NCBI GenBank assembly: GCA_002385265.1 | Contig: DGDD01000146.1 | Span: 1 to 21,971 of the forward strand | Length of the DNA stretch: 21,971 nt | Origin: Chitinophagaceae bacterium UBA3961 | Lineage (GTDB): Bacteria > Bacteroidota > Bacteroidia > Chitinophagales > Chitinophagaceae | Direction of reading: 5' to 3' | Part shown: one piece after another, positions 1 to 8,349 of the stretch | Position numbering within the stretch: the stretch's first letter is position 1 | How the letters are laid out: every line of letters starts with the position of its first letter | The notes under the pieces: model-generated | What the model was told of the DNA's origin: nothing | The model's database searches: none | Seen by the model: the letters and a program-made list of their open reading frames with translations, nothing else | Program-made: the position numbers and the translations under genes

Positions 1-183
1 TTCTTCATCGAGCGCTTGCCAAATATCTTTCCAAACATCACCGATGGCAACTCTTCGGTGTACCCATATGCCAATTTTATTCAATTCCTGTGCCATCCAG
101 GCACTGTTAGTATCGATGGTTTGGCCGATCAGCAATTCGTCGCCAATAGTAATAATAGTAGCTAAAACAGGTCCTCTATTCAT
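1..183 (-). CDS. cinA: CinA-type protein, N-terminal fragment (truncated by window edge)
   Basis: The minus-strand reading frame from ATG at 183 runs off the left edge (61 codons, no stop). It begins [20 protein letters not shown] and continues with [19 protein letters not shown] and HRRVAIGD. This is the start of the MoaB/MogA-like molybdopterin-binding fold of CinA (competence/damage-inducible protein A); the [10 protein letters not shown] and DTNS segments near residues 12-27 are its hallmark. Family members usually carry a C-terminal nicotinamide-nucleotide amidase domain, which recycles NMN to nicotinate mononucleotide, but that part is outside the window. A Bacteroidota -7 element lies 20 bp upstream of the ATG. 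The family is recognised with good confidence; whether the amidase half is present cannot be seen. Confidence 0.87.
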   Translation of the reverse strand, partial: MNRGPVLATIITIGDELLIGQTIDTNSAWMAQELNKIGIWVHRRVAIGDVWKDIWQALDEE

Positions 184-202
184 GGTTCACTTTTTTAGAA
201 TA

Positions 203-210
203 CAAAGGTA
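203..210 (-). promoter_or_regulatory. -7 promoter element for cinA
   Basis: Read on the minus strand this is TACCTTTG, matching the Bacteroidota sigma-ABfr -7 consensus TAnnTTTG, and it ends 19 bp before the cinA start codon. No clear TTTG -33 element is seen at the usual 18-21 bp distance. Confidence 0.55.
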
Positions 211-464
211 GGGGCTTCAAGGTTTAGCCTGAAGATTTCAGGAGTTGAGATTCATCATTTGAAAATGGCTCTTTTTTTAGTATATTTTAAGTTCCCCGAG
301 TTTAGCTGTTTCCTTGCTATTTTGTTTGCGGAAAAACTTAGTCTATTTTTTTGACTGTAAATCAGCAAAATTGTTTAACATTGTCGCTATGTAAGTGATT
401 GGCAACCCTTTAGGGAGTAAATCACAGTTTACAGAACAATTGGTGAACCAAATAAAGGCTGCTC

Positions 465-893
465 ATGTCAAAGCAAAATTTTAAGAGCCACGCACGATAT
501 GTTCCGTTGTGGCATTTTGTAACTTCTTTTGCGATCCTCGCGTTACTGATTGGAAGCATCGTGAATTTTGTGAAATCAACTGAAGACAACGCGTATTCGG
601 CTTCTTTACTAATTTTAGTGTCGCTTATCTTAGTCTCTATATTTTGGTATGCGCGCAGGTTTGCGCTTGTAGCCCAAGACAGAGCCATCAGAGCAGAAGA
701 AAATTTACGCCACTATATTCTTACCGGCAAACCATTGAGTCGGCAATTAAGAACCAGTCAAATCATTGCACTTCGCTTCGCCCCGGATGAAGAGTTTGTA
801 GAATTGGCGCAACGTGCGGTAAACGAGAAAATGCGCAGTAAGGCCATTAAAAAGGCCATTAAAAATTGGAAAGCAGATCATCATCGAGCATAA
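465..893 (+). CDS. DUF6526-like small inner-membrane protein
   Basis: The 142-residue protein opens with NFKSHARYVPLWHF, followed by two predicted transmembrane helices (about residues 16-36 and 45-65) separated by a short acidic loop, so both ends should lie on the same side of the membrane. The second half is soluble and strongly basic towards the C-terminus (KMRSKAIKKAIKNWK), which suggests a cytoplasmic tail. The N-terminal motif and two-helix layout match what I recall of the Bacteroidota DUF6526 family, whose function is unknown. It stands alone, with 281 bp of non-coding DNA upstream and a strong hairpin immediately downstream. The overlapping minus-strand frame shows no family features and was rejected. 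The coding call is strong; the family assignment is moderately sure. Confidence 0.8.
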   Translation: MSKQNFKSHARYVPLWHFVTSFAILALLIGSIVNFVKSTEDNAYSASLLILVSLILVSIFWYARRFALVAQDRAIRAEENLRHYILTGKPLSRQLRTSQIIALRFAPDEEFVELAQRAVNEKMRSKAIKKAIKNWKADHHRA

Positions 894-919
894 AAAAAGG
901 AGCAAAAGCTCCTTTTTTA
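892..919. terminator. Bidirectional intrinsic terminator
   Basis: AAAAAAGGAGC (893-903), loop AAAA (904-907), GCTCCTTTTTT (908-918) form a perfect 11-bp stem. The GC-rich core has A-runs on one side and T-runs on the other, so it can terminate in both directions. It begins inside the stop codon of the gene at 465-893 and lies downstream of the convergent thioesterase gene. Confidence 0.85.
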
Positions 920-980
920 CGTAATAGGTTATTTTGTGCAACTTCACTGTTGTACGTTTTCTCCCCTTTAGTTGGTTTCC

Positions 981-1391
981 TCAATTAAAATAGGTTGCCA
1001 TCACTTCCATCAATTCTCTCGGCATCGTGGTTTTTTCTCTGGTATCGGCTTGTAAAAAATACAGCACCACTTTACCGGAAGTAAGCAATTTGCCTTTTTC
1101 GTTGTACACTTCTTGAAAGAATTCGATTCTGTGATCAACGGGTAGTTCCTTCAAAATCGTTTTCACAGTCAGCAATTCATCGTAATGTGCCGGGCGAATA
1201 AACTTTGCCGACCATTCTACAATGGGCATGATAATGCCCATCGCTTCCATCGACTTATAAGTAAATCCAAGTTTGCGAATGGCTTCCGCTCTGCCTACTT
1301 CAAAATACTGAGCGTAGTTGCCATGATACACTACATTCATTTGATCGGTCTCCGCATAGCGAACCCGAACTTCTGTTGTTGCTTCAAACAT
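981..1391 (-). CDS. Acyl-CoA thioesterase, YbgC/4-hydroxybenzoyl-CoA thioesterase family (hotdog fold)
   Basis: This 136-residue protein has the usual length of a single hotdog domain. Residues 8-34 read VRVRYAETDQMNVVYHGNYAQ and then YFEVGR; this is the family signature, with Asp16 in the position of the catalytic aspartate and the HGNY segment forming the start of the central hotdog helix. The enzyme is expected to hydrolyse short or medium acyl-CoA thioesters to free acid and CoA in the cytoplasm; the natural substrate cannot be read from sequence. It lies 25 bp downstream of the DoxX-like gene on the same strand, so the two are probably co-transcribed. It is not next to tol-pal genes, the classical ybgC location in Proteobacteria, so the ybgC symbol is not applied. 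Confidence 0.87.
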   Translation of the reverse strand: MFEATTEVRVRYAETDQMNVVYHGNYAQYFEVGRAEAIRKLGFTYKSMEAMGIIMPIVEWSAKFIRPAHYDELLTVKTILKELPVDHRIEFFQEVYNEKGKLLTSGKVVLYFLQADTREKTTMPRELMEVMATYFN

Positions 1392-1416
1392 CTCAAATAA
1401 TTAATTTAGAATCGTA

Positions 1417-1827
1417 TTAGTGACCCATCGCTGCATCTACACTGTATTTCCCGGGTCCCACAATCATAATTACCATATAAACTACCCCATAAATAAGGGC
1501 CATTTCACTTTCGGAAAAAGCTTTGCCTTTATTTAACATAAAAAGAATAACACCCATCGTAATCAACAATGGAATCAAAGCCAATCGAGTAAACAAGCCT
1601 AAGAGCAATAAAATAGAGCAGAACAATTCTGCAAACAAAACCAAAATTAAACTCCATTCCGAACCTATACCAAAAGGATCGTAAAAGGATTGAGAACGGC
1701 TGCTGTACTGCATTAGCTTGGGTACGCCATGATTGATGAACATCGTAAAACCGAAAACACCTCGCAATAAAAGAAGCGCAATATTAAATCCTGTATCAGT
1801 GTAAGCAGTGGTAAGAATTTTTTTCAT
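1417..1827 (-). CDS. DoxX family membrane protein
   Basis: The 136-residue protein consists mostly of hydrophobic helices: about residues 15-35 (ALLLLRGVFGFTMFINHG), 58-78, 80-98 and 108-125, the four-helix layout of the DoxX/DoxD family. The first helix contains the RGVFGFTMFINHGVPKL segment typical of DoxX proteins, and the third is preceded by LLLGLFTR. Family members are inner-membrane proteins of loosely defined function; some are linked to thiosulfate:quinone oxidoreductase or to oxidative-stress complexes. It is first in a two-gene minus-strand operon with the thioesterase. A -7 element (TATTTTTG) lies 15 bp upstream of its ATG. The family assignment is good; the role is unknown. Confidence 0.83.
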   Translation of the reverse strand: MKKILTTAYTDTGFNIALLLLRGVFGFTMFINHGVPKLMQYSSRSQSFYDPFGIGSEWSLILVLFAELFCSILLLLGLFTRLALIPLLITMGVILFMLNKGKAFSESEMALIYGVVYMVIMIVGPGKYSVDAAMGH

Positions 1828-1842
1828 TCAGTTGGATTTCAG

Positions 1843-1850
1843 CAAAAATA
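1843..1850 (-). promoter_or_regulatory. -7 promoter element for the DoxX/thioesterase operon
   Basis: The minus-strand sequence TATTTTTG matches TAnnTTTG and lies 15 bp from the DoxX start codon. A TTTG upstream at 1880-1877 is 26 bp away, longer than the usual 18-21 bp, so no -33 element is claimed. Confidence 0.5.
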
Positions 1851-1931
1851 CAAAATGTGTTTTTGTGAAGTGTATACAAAAGAATTGTTAATTGATGCAC
1901 TTATCCACACCTGTTTGGAACGATGTTTGGT

Positions 1932-1939
1932 TACCTTTG
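1932..1939 (+). promoter_or_regulatory. -7 promoter element for the TPR/OMP operon
   Basis: TACCTTTG matches the Bacteroidota -7 consensus TAnnTTTG and lies 39 bp upstream of the ATG at 1979. TTTG at 1914-1917 is 14 bp upstream, shorter than the usual spacing. Confidence 0.5.
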
Positions 1940-1978
1940 GAATAATAGGAAACTTTAACCCACCTTAAGGACTTAGGA

Positions 1979-4900
1979 ATGAAAAAAATAACCGTAATTC
2001 TCGCTTTCTTAGGATGCGGCTTGACTGGATTAAAAGCACAGGAGACGAAAATCCTATTGGATCCCCAAGCCAATTTTCAGCAAGCAAAAGAATACTATCA
2101 GCGTGAGCAATATAGCTTGGCCTATCCGCTTTTTCGCGACCTCGAATTATCGCAGCGCGAAACCGATCGCAGTAACCAGGCTCTGAACTATATCGAAATC
2201 AAATACTATAGTATCGTTTGCGGATTGAAGCAAAATGAACGAGGTGCAGCCGACAAAGCCACCGATTTCATTAGCTTGGAGGAGAATGATGCCCGCGTTC
2301 AAATGATGAGTTTTCATTTGGCTGAATACTATTTTCGCCAACAAGCTTTCACTAAATCGATTGAACTCTACGAAAAAGCTTCCATCGAACACCTGAGTAA
2401 CAAAGAAATTGCAGAAAAGAAGTTCCATCAAGGGTATGGATATTTCACGGTTCAACAATACGACAAAGCCAAGCCTTTATTGGATGCTATTCGTCAAATG
2501 AAATCGGATCCAAACTATGAAGATGCCAACTACTACTATGGCTTCATTGCTTTTTATAGCAAGAATTATAAGGATGCCTTAGAGTCGTTTTTGGTAGTCG
2601 ATAACCATCAAACTTACGGCACGGTTGCTCCTTATTATATCTCTGTGATTTATTTTATGCAGGGCGATCAAAAGAAAGCATTCGATTATGCTGAAGCAAA
2701 ACTGAAGCGTGGCAATTTGGTTTATGAAAAGGAAATGCAACAATTGGTGGGTCATGGCTATTTCATGCAGAAAGAATATGCAAAGGCGCTTCCATTCCTA
2801 GAGAGTTATGTTGCAAAAGCTGAAAAACTACAACGTGAAGATATTTATGAGCTGGCGTATTGTCAATATCAGACTCAGAGCTATTCAAAAGCAGTAGAAG
2901 GATTTAAGAAATTAGGTGGCAAAGAAGATTCACTGGCTCAAAGTGCCATGTATTTGTTGGGCGATTCTTACCTCAAACTAGGACAAAAAGCCAATGCCAG
3001 AAACGCCTTTTTGTTTTGCTCTGTAAATAGCAGTAACGAACAACAACGCGAAGTTTCCATGTACAATTATGCGAAGTTGTCGTTCGAATTAGGATATCAA
3101 GACATTGCCATCTCTGAACTTCAGAAATTCCAACAACTCTATCCTAATTCTAGCTATACTGCAGAAGCACTTGAACTTCAGGTAAACTTATTGGCGAATT
3201 CCAATAACTATAAAGATGCCCTCGCCTTAATTGAAGGTATTAAAAATCCCACGCCACTGGCCAAGAAATCATATCCTAGAATTTATTACGGTAGAGCAAC
3301 AGAGTTGATCAATGATGGTATGTTGGTTTCGGCCAATGAACTTTTGACTAGAGCCGAGTCACATCCCGATAATGCATCTGTTCTTCCTTTGGTTCAATTC
3401 TGGAAAGGCGAAATAGCCTATCGAACCGGGAAAATTGATGATGCCATTCGATATTATTTTGAATACCTGAAATCGGGTATGGTAAACGGCGAAGTGAATC
3501 CGGCCAATGCTAAATACAATTTGGGTTATTGTTTCTTGAAGAAGGAAAATTACAAGCAGGCCCAAGGATTCTTTGAACCCTTGGCGGGCACTCCTAAAAT
3601 CAATTCTCCTTCAATGGAACAGGATGCTTATTTGAGAGTTGCGGATTGTTATTACATGAACCGCGATTACAAGAAAGCGAAGTCAATGTATGATAAAGTG
3701 CTCGATTTTTCTTGGCCGGCAAGCGATTATGCTACCTTCCAAAATGCCATGATTGCGGGGATCTCTAGTTCCAAAGAAAAAATCAATTTGCTCAATGGAA
3801 TTTCCCGGAAATATCCGACCAGTAGTTTGATTCCGGATGCTAATATGGAGATTGCTAGCAGCTATTTATCCAATGAACAGTTCAGAGAAGCCATACCATA
3901 CCTAAAGAATGTTTTGACCGATCCAAATGGCTCTTTAAAACCAAAAGCTTATCTCCGTTTGGGAATTGCCTATTACAATGTTGACAATAATGCAGATGCC
4001 CTGAAACAATACAGTACCCTGCTGCAACAGTATCCCAATTCTCCCGAAGCCGAGGAAGCTTTGGAGAATGCAAAAGTGATTTATGTTGAAGAAGGAAAAT
4101 CAACAGAGTATGTAAACTTTGCTCGCAATATGGGCAAAGAAGTGAGCAATACGCAAGAAGAAGAATTAGCCTATAACGAGGCGGAAGTACAATTCAATAA
4201 TGGCAATTTTCCAACCGCTGCTAAGAAGTTTGAAGACTACTTGGCCAAATACCCAAATGGAAAATACTCCTTGGAGGCTTTGTATTATAAGAGTGAAATC
4301 TACTTCAATCAAAAAGATTGGGCGAAAGCTTCCGCAGGTTATGAAGCCTTAGGCGATCGTGCCCCCAATAAATTTGCAGAAAAATCTTTACTTACAGCAG
4401 CTCGGTTGAATTTCTTTGACTTGAAGAACTATGAGAAAGCAGAGAAATACTTTGGCTTGCTAAAAGAATTCGGTTCCACTCAAGAAAATAAAATGGAAGC
4501 CATGCGGGGCTTGCTAAGAAGTCAATTTCAATTGAAAAAATGGACTGAAGCAACGGCCAATGCACAGGAGCTCTTGGCACAAAAGAATGTAGGAACCGAC
4601 GACCGCGTGTTAGCTAATTTAGCGGTAGCTCGATCTTACCAAGCTTCCGGTAACTATACCGACGCTATTACAGCTTATCGCAACGTTGCCTCTTTGAGTA
4701 AGGCTGCCTATGGTGCCGAAGCGCGCTATGAAATCGCCAACTGTCAATTCATTCAAAATCGTTTGGGTGATGCTGAGAAAGCAGCATTCGAAACCATTAA
4801 TAAATCGGGCTCCTATGAAGAATGGGTAACCAGAGCCTATTTACTGCTTGGTGATATTTACATGAAACAAAAAGACTATTTCAATGCGAAGGCTACCTAT

Positions 4901-5008
4901 AAGAGTGTAGTGGACAATGCCAAGATCGAATCCATTCGATTGGAAGCAGAGCGCAAGTTGTCTGAAGCTACTGCTGCTGATGCAAATGGAAATTCAGGAA
5001 ACCGCTAA
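1979..5008 (+). CDS. Large exported tetratricopeptide-repeat protein
   Basis: The 1009-residue protein starts with a Sec signal peptide (residues 1-20, cleavage after GLKA, no lipobox). The rest is almost entirely TPR/Sel1-like helical repeats. Clear units include AEYYFRQQAFTKSIELYEKA near 115, YFTVQQYDKAKPLL near 155, YFMQKEYAKALPFLESY, LGYCFLKKENYKQAQGFF, LGIAYYNVDNNADALKQY followed by QQYPNSPEAEEALE, YFNQKDWAKASAGYEAL and LGDIYMKQKDYFNAKATYKS near the C-terminus. At least a dozen repeats are visible. It should form a long periplasmic superhelix that scaffolds protein complexes. The barrel gene follows 28 bp downstream, so the pair probably works together at the outer membrane. No enzymatic domain is seen and the specific function is unknown. 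Confidence 0.9.
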   Translation: MKKITVILAFLGCGLTGLKAQETKILLDPQANFQQAKEYYQREQYSLAYPLFRDLELSQRETDRSNQALNYIEIKYYSIVCGLKQNERGAADKATDFISLEENDARVQMMSFHLAEYYFRQQAFTKSIELYEKASIEHLSNKEIAEKKFHQGYGYFTVQQYDKAKPLLDAIRQMKSDPNYEDANYYYGFIAFYSKNYKDALESFLVVDNHQTYGTVAPYYISVIYFMQGDQKKAFDYAEAKLKRGNLVYEKEMQQLVGHGYFMQKEYAKALPFLESYVAKAEKLQREDIYELAYCQYQTQSYSKAVEGFKKLGGKEDSLAQSAMYLLGDSYLKLGQKANARNAFLFCSVNSSNEQQREVSMYNYAKLSFELGYQDIAISELQKFQQLYPNSSYTAEALELQVNLLANSNNYKDALALIEGIKNPTPLAKKSYPRIYYGRATELINDGMLVSANELLTRAESHPDNASVLPLVQFWKGEIAYRTGKIDDAIRYYFEYLKSGMVNGEVNPANAKYNLGYCFLKKENYKQAQGFFEPLAGTPKINSPSMEQDAYLRVADCYYMNRDYKKAKSMYDKVLDFSWPASDYATFQNAMIAGISSSKEKINLLNGISRKYPTSSLIPDANMEIASSYLSNEQFREAIPYLKNVLTDPNGSLKPKAYLRLGIAYYNVDNNADALKQYSTLLQQYPNSPEAEEALENAKVIYVEEGKSTEYVNFARNMGKEVSNTQEEELAYNEAEVQFNNGNFPTAAKKFEDYLAKYPNGKYSLEALYYKSEIYFNQKDWAKASAGYEALGDRAPNKFAEKSLLTAARLNFFDLKNYEKAEKYFGLLKEFGSTQENKMEAMRGLLRSQFQLKKWTEATANAQELLAQKNVGTDDRVLANLAVARSYQASGNYTDAITAYRNVASLSKAAYGAEARYEIANCQFIQNRLGDAEKAAFETINKSGSYEEWVTRAYLLLGDIYMKQKDYFNAKATYKSVVDNAKIESIRLEAERKLSEATAADANGNSGNR

Positions 5009-5036
5009 ACTATTGTAGAACCTTAGAATTATCAGT

Positions 5037-6701
5037 ATGAACTATTCAATAAAGTCAACCTTACTCGTTAGTTTAATGCTTTGCGGAGCTATTATAGGTG
5101 TTCACGCGCAAGATACTTCCAAAAAGAAAAGCATTGACATTACCTCTACTTTTAAACCTGTTTTGAGAGAGGCGGCAAAAATTAATTTCAATGCGGCACC
5201 ACCTCAAACAGATAGTAATAAAACTGCCTTAAAATATTCAGTTCCCAATCAGCAATTATCATTCAATTATCAACCTGCAGAACTAAAGCCGGTGGCGTTG
5301 GCTGTAGATACTTCCAATAAATGGGAATCTAGTAATTTTATTAAAGTAGGAGTGGGGAATGTGCACCTGCCTTTCGTAAAAGCAGGCTTTAGCTTTGGAG
5401 ATGGGGTGCGTTCGAATTACAATTTATTTGCTCAGCACTACAATTCAAAAGGAAGCCTCCCATTTCAGAAACACAGTTTAACCAGTGTTGGCGCCGAAGC
5501 TTCTTACATGAATCTGAAACACAGAGAGTGGTCCGGTAATCTGGGCTTTGCCAGCGATAACTATTACTTATATGGATATCGACCCACTACCTTGGTGTTC
5601 ACTAAAGACCAATTGAAGCAACGCTTTCAAACCATTTCAGGAAAAGTTGTATTTAGAAACACGATTCCTACAGAATATGGTTTGAATTACCGTCCTTCTT
5701 TATCTGTAAATGTTTTCAATGATCAGCACAGTCTAAAGGCGAACGAAAGCAATACGGTGTTAGATCTTCCATTAGAAAAGACCTTCGGTCAGTCTTTCGC
5801 TTTCGATTTAGGTGCTACTGCCGATTTAACCAGCTACACCAAGAAAACCGTTTCAGGCAAAACCACAGTTCAGAATAACTTATTTTATATTTCACCGGCT
5901 GTAATTTTCAAAACGCCTAATGTTTTTGTTCATGCCGGCATTCGTCCCTCTTGGGACAACAAAGTGTTTACTATGTTGCCTAATGTAATGGCCGATTTCA
6001 GTACCACCGATCAACGTTTTGTGTTTCAATTGGGATGGATTGGATATTACAATAAAGGATCTTATCAACGCTTTTATGGAATAAATTCTTGGCTAGCCCA
6101 GCCCGATTCACTCCTAAACACCCGCGTACAAGAACGCTATGCCGGATTCAAAGGAACAATCAAAAACTTTACGTATTCGGCGAAAGTTGGATTCCAACAA
6201 TACCGAAACATGCCTTTGTTCGTAAATGACGCCGTTGACGGTAAAACTTTTGTGGTTCGTTATGAATCAAAAATGGAAGTACTTCAATTGCATGGAGAAG
6301 TTGGCTACACGCGTGGAGAACAGTTCTCTGTTACTTCTAGTTTGAATTTTAACCAGTTTACCAAGCTGCAAAAAGAAGCGAACGCATGGGGGATGTTGCC
6401 AATTGAATTCAATACCAATTTAAGATGGCAACTGATGAAGGACCTATGGTTGAAAACGGATGTTTTTATGTTCAACGGAGCAAGATATAGAGCCGCCAAT
6501 GGTGATTCATTCAAAGGCGACGGTGCGGTTGATTTGAATTTGGGTTCGGAATTTAGAATTACTAAAAACTTTAATCTTTGGGTGCAGTTCAATAACGTAT
6601 TTAACAACAAATACGAGCGATGGAATCAGTACGAAGCCTATGGATTCAACTTCCTGGGTGGTATTACCTACTCCTTCAATCAAAAGCCTGTGAAAAAGTA
6701 A
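5037..6701 (+). CDS. TonB-dependent-receptor-like outer-membrane beta-barrel lacking a plug
   Basis: The 554-residue protein has a signal peptide (residues 1-24, cut in GVHA|Q) and an N-terminal segment DITSTFKPVLREAAKINFNA followed by a proline-rich stretch ending near residue 95. The remainder is alternating aromatic/polar beta-strands, ending with LWVQFNNVFNNKYERWNQY and a final strand GGITYSFNQKPVKK. That ending resembles the last strands of TonB-dependent receptors, but the barrel is smaller than usual and no plug domain or CarboxypepD_reg domain is present. The N-terminal segment is a form I recognise from Bacteroidota proteins encoded next to long TPR proteins, as here. It is probably an outer-membrane partner of the upstream TPR protein; a transport substrate cannot be inferred. 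Confidence 0.83.
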   Translation: MNYSIKSTLLVSLMLCGAIIGVHAQDTSKKKSIDITSTFKPVLREAAKINFNAAPPQTDSNKTALKYSVPNQQLSFNYQPAELKPVALAVDTSNKWESSNFIKVGVGNVHLPFVKAGFSFGDGVRSNYNLFAQHYNSKGSLPFQKHSLTSVGAEASYMNLKHREWSGNLGFASDNYYLYGYRPTTLVFTKDQLKQRFQTISGKVVFRNTIPTEYGLNYRPSLSVNVFNDQHSLKANESNTVLDLPLEKTFGQSFAFDLGATADLTSYTKKTVSGKTTVQNNLFYISPAVIFKTPNVFVHAGIRPSWDNKVFTMLPNVMADFSTTDQRFVFQLGWIGYYNKGSYQRFYGINSWLAQPDSLLNTRVQERYAGFKGTIKNFTYSAKVGFQQYRNMPLFVNDAVDGKTFVVRYESKMEVLQLHGEVGYTRGEQFSVTSSLNFNQFTKLQKEANAWGMLPIEFNTNLRWQLMKDLWLKTDVFMFNGARYRAANGDSFKGDGAVDLNLGSEFRITKNFNLWVQFNNVFNNKYERWNQYEAYGFNFLGGITYSFNQKPVKK

Positions 6702-6737
6702 CCTAAAAACTGGGATAACTTCTTTTTTCGGTTCCTG

Positions 6738-6745
6738 TAATTTTG
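6738..6745 (+). promoter_or_regulatory. -7 promoter element for the HU-CCDC81 gene
   Basis: TAATTTTG matches TAnnTTTG and lies 19 bp before the ATG at 6765, suggesting a transcript start close to the start codon. No clear -33 element is visible. Confidence 0.5.
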
Positions 6746-6764
6746 TGTTGTTTCGCAGAAGATT

Positions 6765-7373
6765 ATGATAGCACTTCTATTACAATACCTGCGTCAAAAA
6801 CAACAATTGCCCATACCGGGTATTGGCAGCATTGTAGTAGAACGAGTACCTGCGCAGACCGATTTTGTGAACAAACAAATACTTCCACCAAGTTATCATC
6901 TACGGGTCGATAAATATTTCGATTCGCCGGATAAGGACTTTTTTTCATTCCTGGCAGCTCACTCTAATTTGGCCGACTTTGAAGTGATGAAATGGTACAA
7001 CGAATGGGCGTATGAGCTGAGGGCTAATATCAAACCTCAAATAGGGCATACGGTGGAAGGATTAGGATCGTTCACTAAAGATGAATCCGGAGATATTCAA
7101 TTCAAACCGGCTTTCAATTTAGTGCCATTCTTACGCCCGGTTGTTGCAGAACGGATCATTCAAAGCAATGCAACACATACCGTACTTGTTGGTAATACCT
7201 CTAAAGAATACACCACAGAGGAGATCATGAACATGCCTCCATCTGATAGTGATAGTAAAGAAGTCAATTGGCAACGGATTGCTTGGATATTGGCCTTGAT
7301 TGCACTCGTTTTCTTACTATGGCATCTGTTCAATCCAACCGGTAACCCAAGTCCAACGGGTATCCGATACTAA
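6765..7373 (+). CDS. Membrane-anchored HU-CCDC81 domain protein
   Basis: The 202-residue protein begins with MIALLLQYLRQKQQLPIPGIG and a following LPPSYHLRVDKYF stretch, the pattern of the Bacteroidota CCDC81-type HU-like domain 1 (about residues 1-60). A second domain follows (about 61-130) with the EVMKWYNEWAYELRANI helix and the VEGLGSFTKDESGDIQFKP hairpin. After a polar linker, one transmembrane helix lies at about 171-187 (IAWILALIALVFLLWHLF), with a tail of about 15 residues. Proteins of this family in Bacteroidota often carry a C-terminal SPOR domain that binds peptidoglycan after the helix; here it is absent, because the methyltransferase gene begins 39 bp after the stop codon. The HU-like part should face the cytoplasm. 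Whether it binds DNA or protein is not known. Confidence 0.8.
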   Translation: MIALLLQYLRQKQQLPIPGIGSIVVERVPAQTDFVNKQILPPSYHLRVDKYFDSPDKDFFSFLAAHSNLADFEVMKWYNEWAYELRANIKPQIGHTVEGLGSFTKDESGDIQFKPAFNLVPFLRPVVAERIIQSNATHTVLVGNTSKEYTTEEIMNMPPSDSDSKEVNWQRIAWILALIALVFLLWHLFNPTGNPSPTGIRY

Positions 7374-7412
7374 GCCCTGTTATTTCCCCTTATTTATGTT
7401 TCTTTGCATTCT

Positions 7413-8312
7413 ATGAGCAATCGCATTCATTATATTTCTTGTCCTGCTTGTGCAGCAACCAATCTGTCATTGGCCCTAAAAGCTAAAGATTATACAGTTT
7501 CCGGAGAGGTTTTTGAAATTTACGAGTGCGCCAACTGTCAACTGCGTTTCACTCAAGATGTTCCTGATGCAGCCGCCATTGGACCCTACTACCAATCTGA
7601 TAGCTACATTTCTCACACCAATACCAACAAAGGGTTGGTCAATAAGCTATATCATAGAGTTAGAAGCATTACGCTCAATCAGAAAGCGAAATTGATTGAA
7701 GCAACATCTAAGAAGTCGACCGGTACTTTGCTCGATATTGGCTCCGGCACCGGAGCATTTGCGGCCCATATGAAAATGAAAGGTTGGCGTGTTACCGGTT
7801 TGGAACCAGATGCTTCAGCCAGAAGCATTGCTGCTGCCACTAATAAGATTCAACTACTGGAATCAGGAGAATTATTTCAGTTGCCGGCAGGTTCTTTTGA
7901 CATAATTACGATGTGGCATGTATTGGAACATGTGCACGACTTGGATGCATATTTAGCTCAGATCAAAAAATTACTTGCTCCCGGTGGATGGTTGTTAGTA
8001 GCGGTTCCCAATTATACTTCTTTTGATGCCGGCCACTATGGTGAATATTGGGCGGCCTATGATGTGCCGCGTCACTTGTATCATTTTTCTCCCGAATCAA
8101 TGAAGGAGTTGACCAAGCGTTTTCAAATGATAGTAAAAGATATCAAGCCAATGTGGTTCGATAGTTTTTACGTGAGTTTGTTGAGCGAAAAATATCAATT
8201 CAAAAAAAGCAGCCTCTTGAAAGGAGGCTGGGTGGGACTTCTATCGAACTACCATGCTTTCAAAAAGAAAAACACCTGTAGTTCACAAATATATTTGATT
8301 CAAAATCATTAA
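7413..8312 (+). CDS. Class I SAM-dependent methyltransferase with N-terminal zinc ribbon
   Basis: The ATG at 7413 (MSNRIHYISCPAC) is preferred; a frame extension to a TTG at 7404 adds only three residues. The protein is 299 residues long. It carries a four-cysteine zinc-ribbon-like module (CPAC near residue 10 and CANC near 38), then a Rossmann methyltransferase domain with motif I LLDIGSGTGAFAAHM, the acidic GLEPDASA strand, and FDIITMWHVLEHVHD followed by LLAPGGWLLVAVPNY. This matches the Methyltransf_23-type enzymes that often act on sugars, lipids or small molecules; the substrate is unknown. The TTTG of a weak -7-like sequence (7403-7406) ends 6 bp before the ATG, so the message may be nearly leaderless. 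Confidence 0.85.
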   Translation: MSNRIHYISCPACAATNLSLALKAKDYTVSGEVFEIYECANCQLRFTQDVPDAAAIGPYYQSDSYISHTNTNKGLVNKLYHRVRSITLNQKAKLIEATSKKSTGTLLDIGSGTGAFAAHMKMKGWRVTGLEPDASARSIAAATNKIQLLESGELFQLPAGSFDIITMWHVLEHVHDLDAYLAQIKKLLAPGGWLLVAVPNYTSFDAGHYGEYWAAYDVPRHLYHFSPESMKELTKRFQMIVKDIKPMWFDSFYVSLLSEKYQFKKSSLLKGGWVGLLSNYHAFKKKNTCSSQIYLIQNH

Positions 8313-8349
8313 ACTGACGCTGCTTTTTAAGCATTGAAATTCAATAGTA

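Noticed and set aside
417..432. Short inverted repeat GTAAA-N6-TTTAC upstream of the small membrane-protein gene
   Set aside because: Arms of only 5 bp in AT-rich DNA, with no promoter element at a sensible distance; too weak to call a site.
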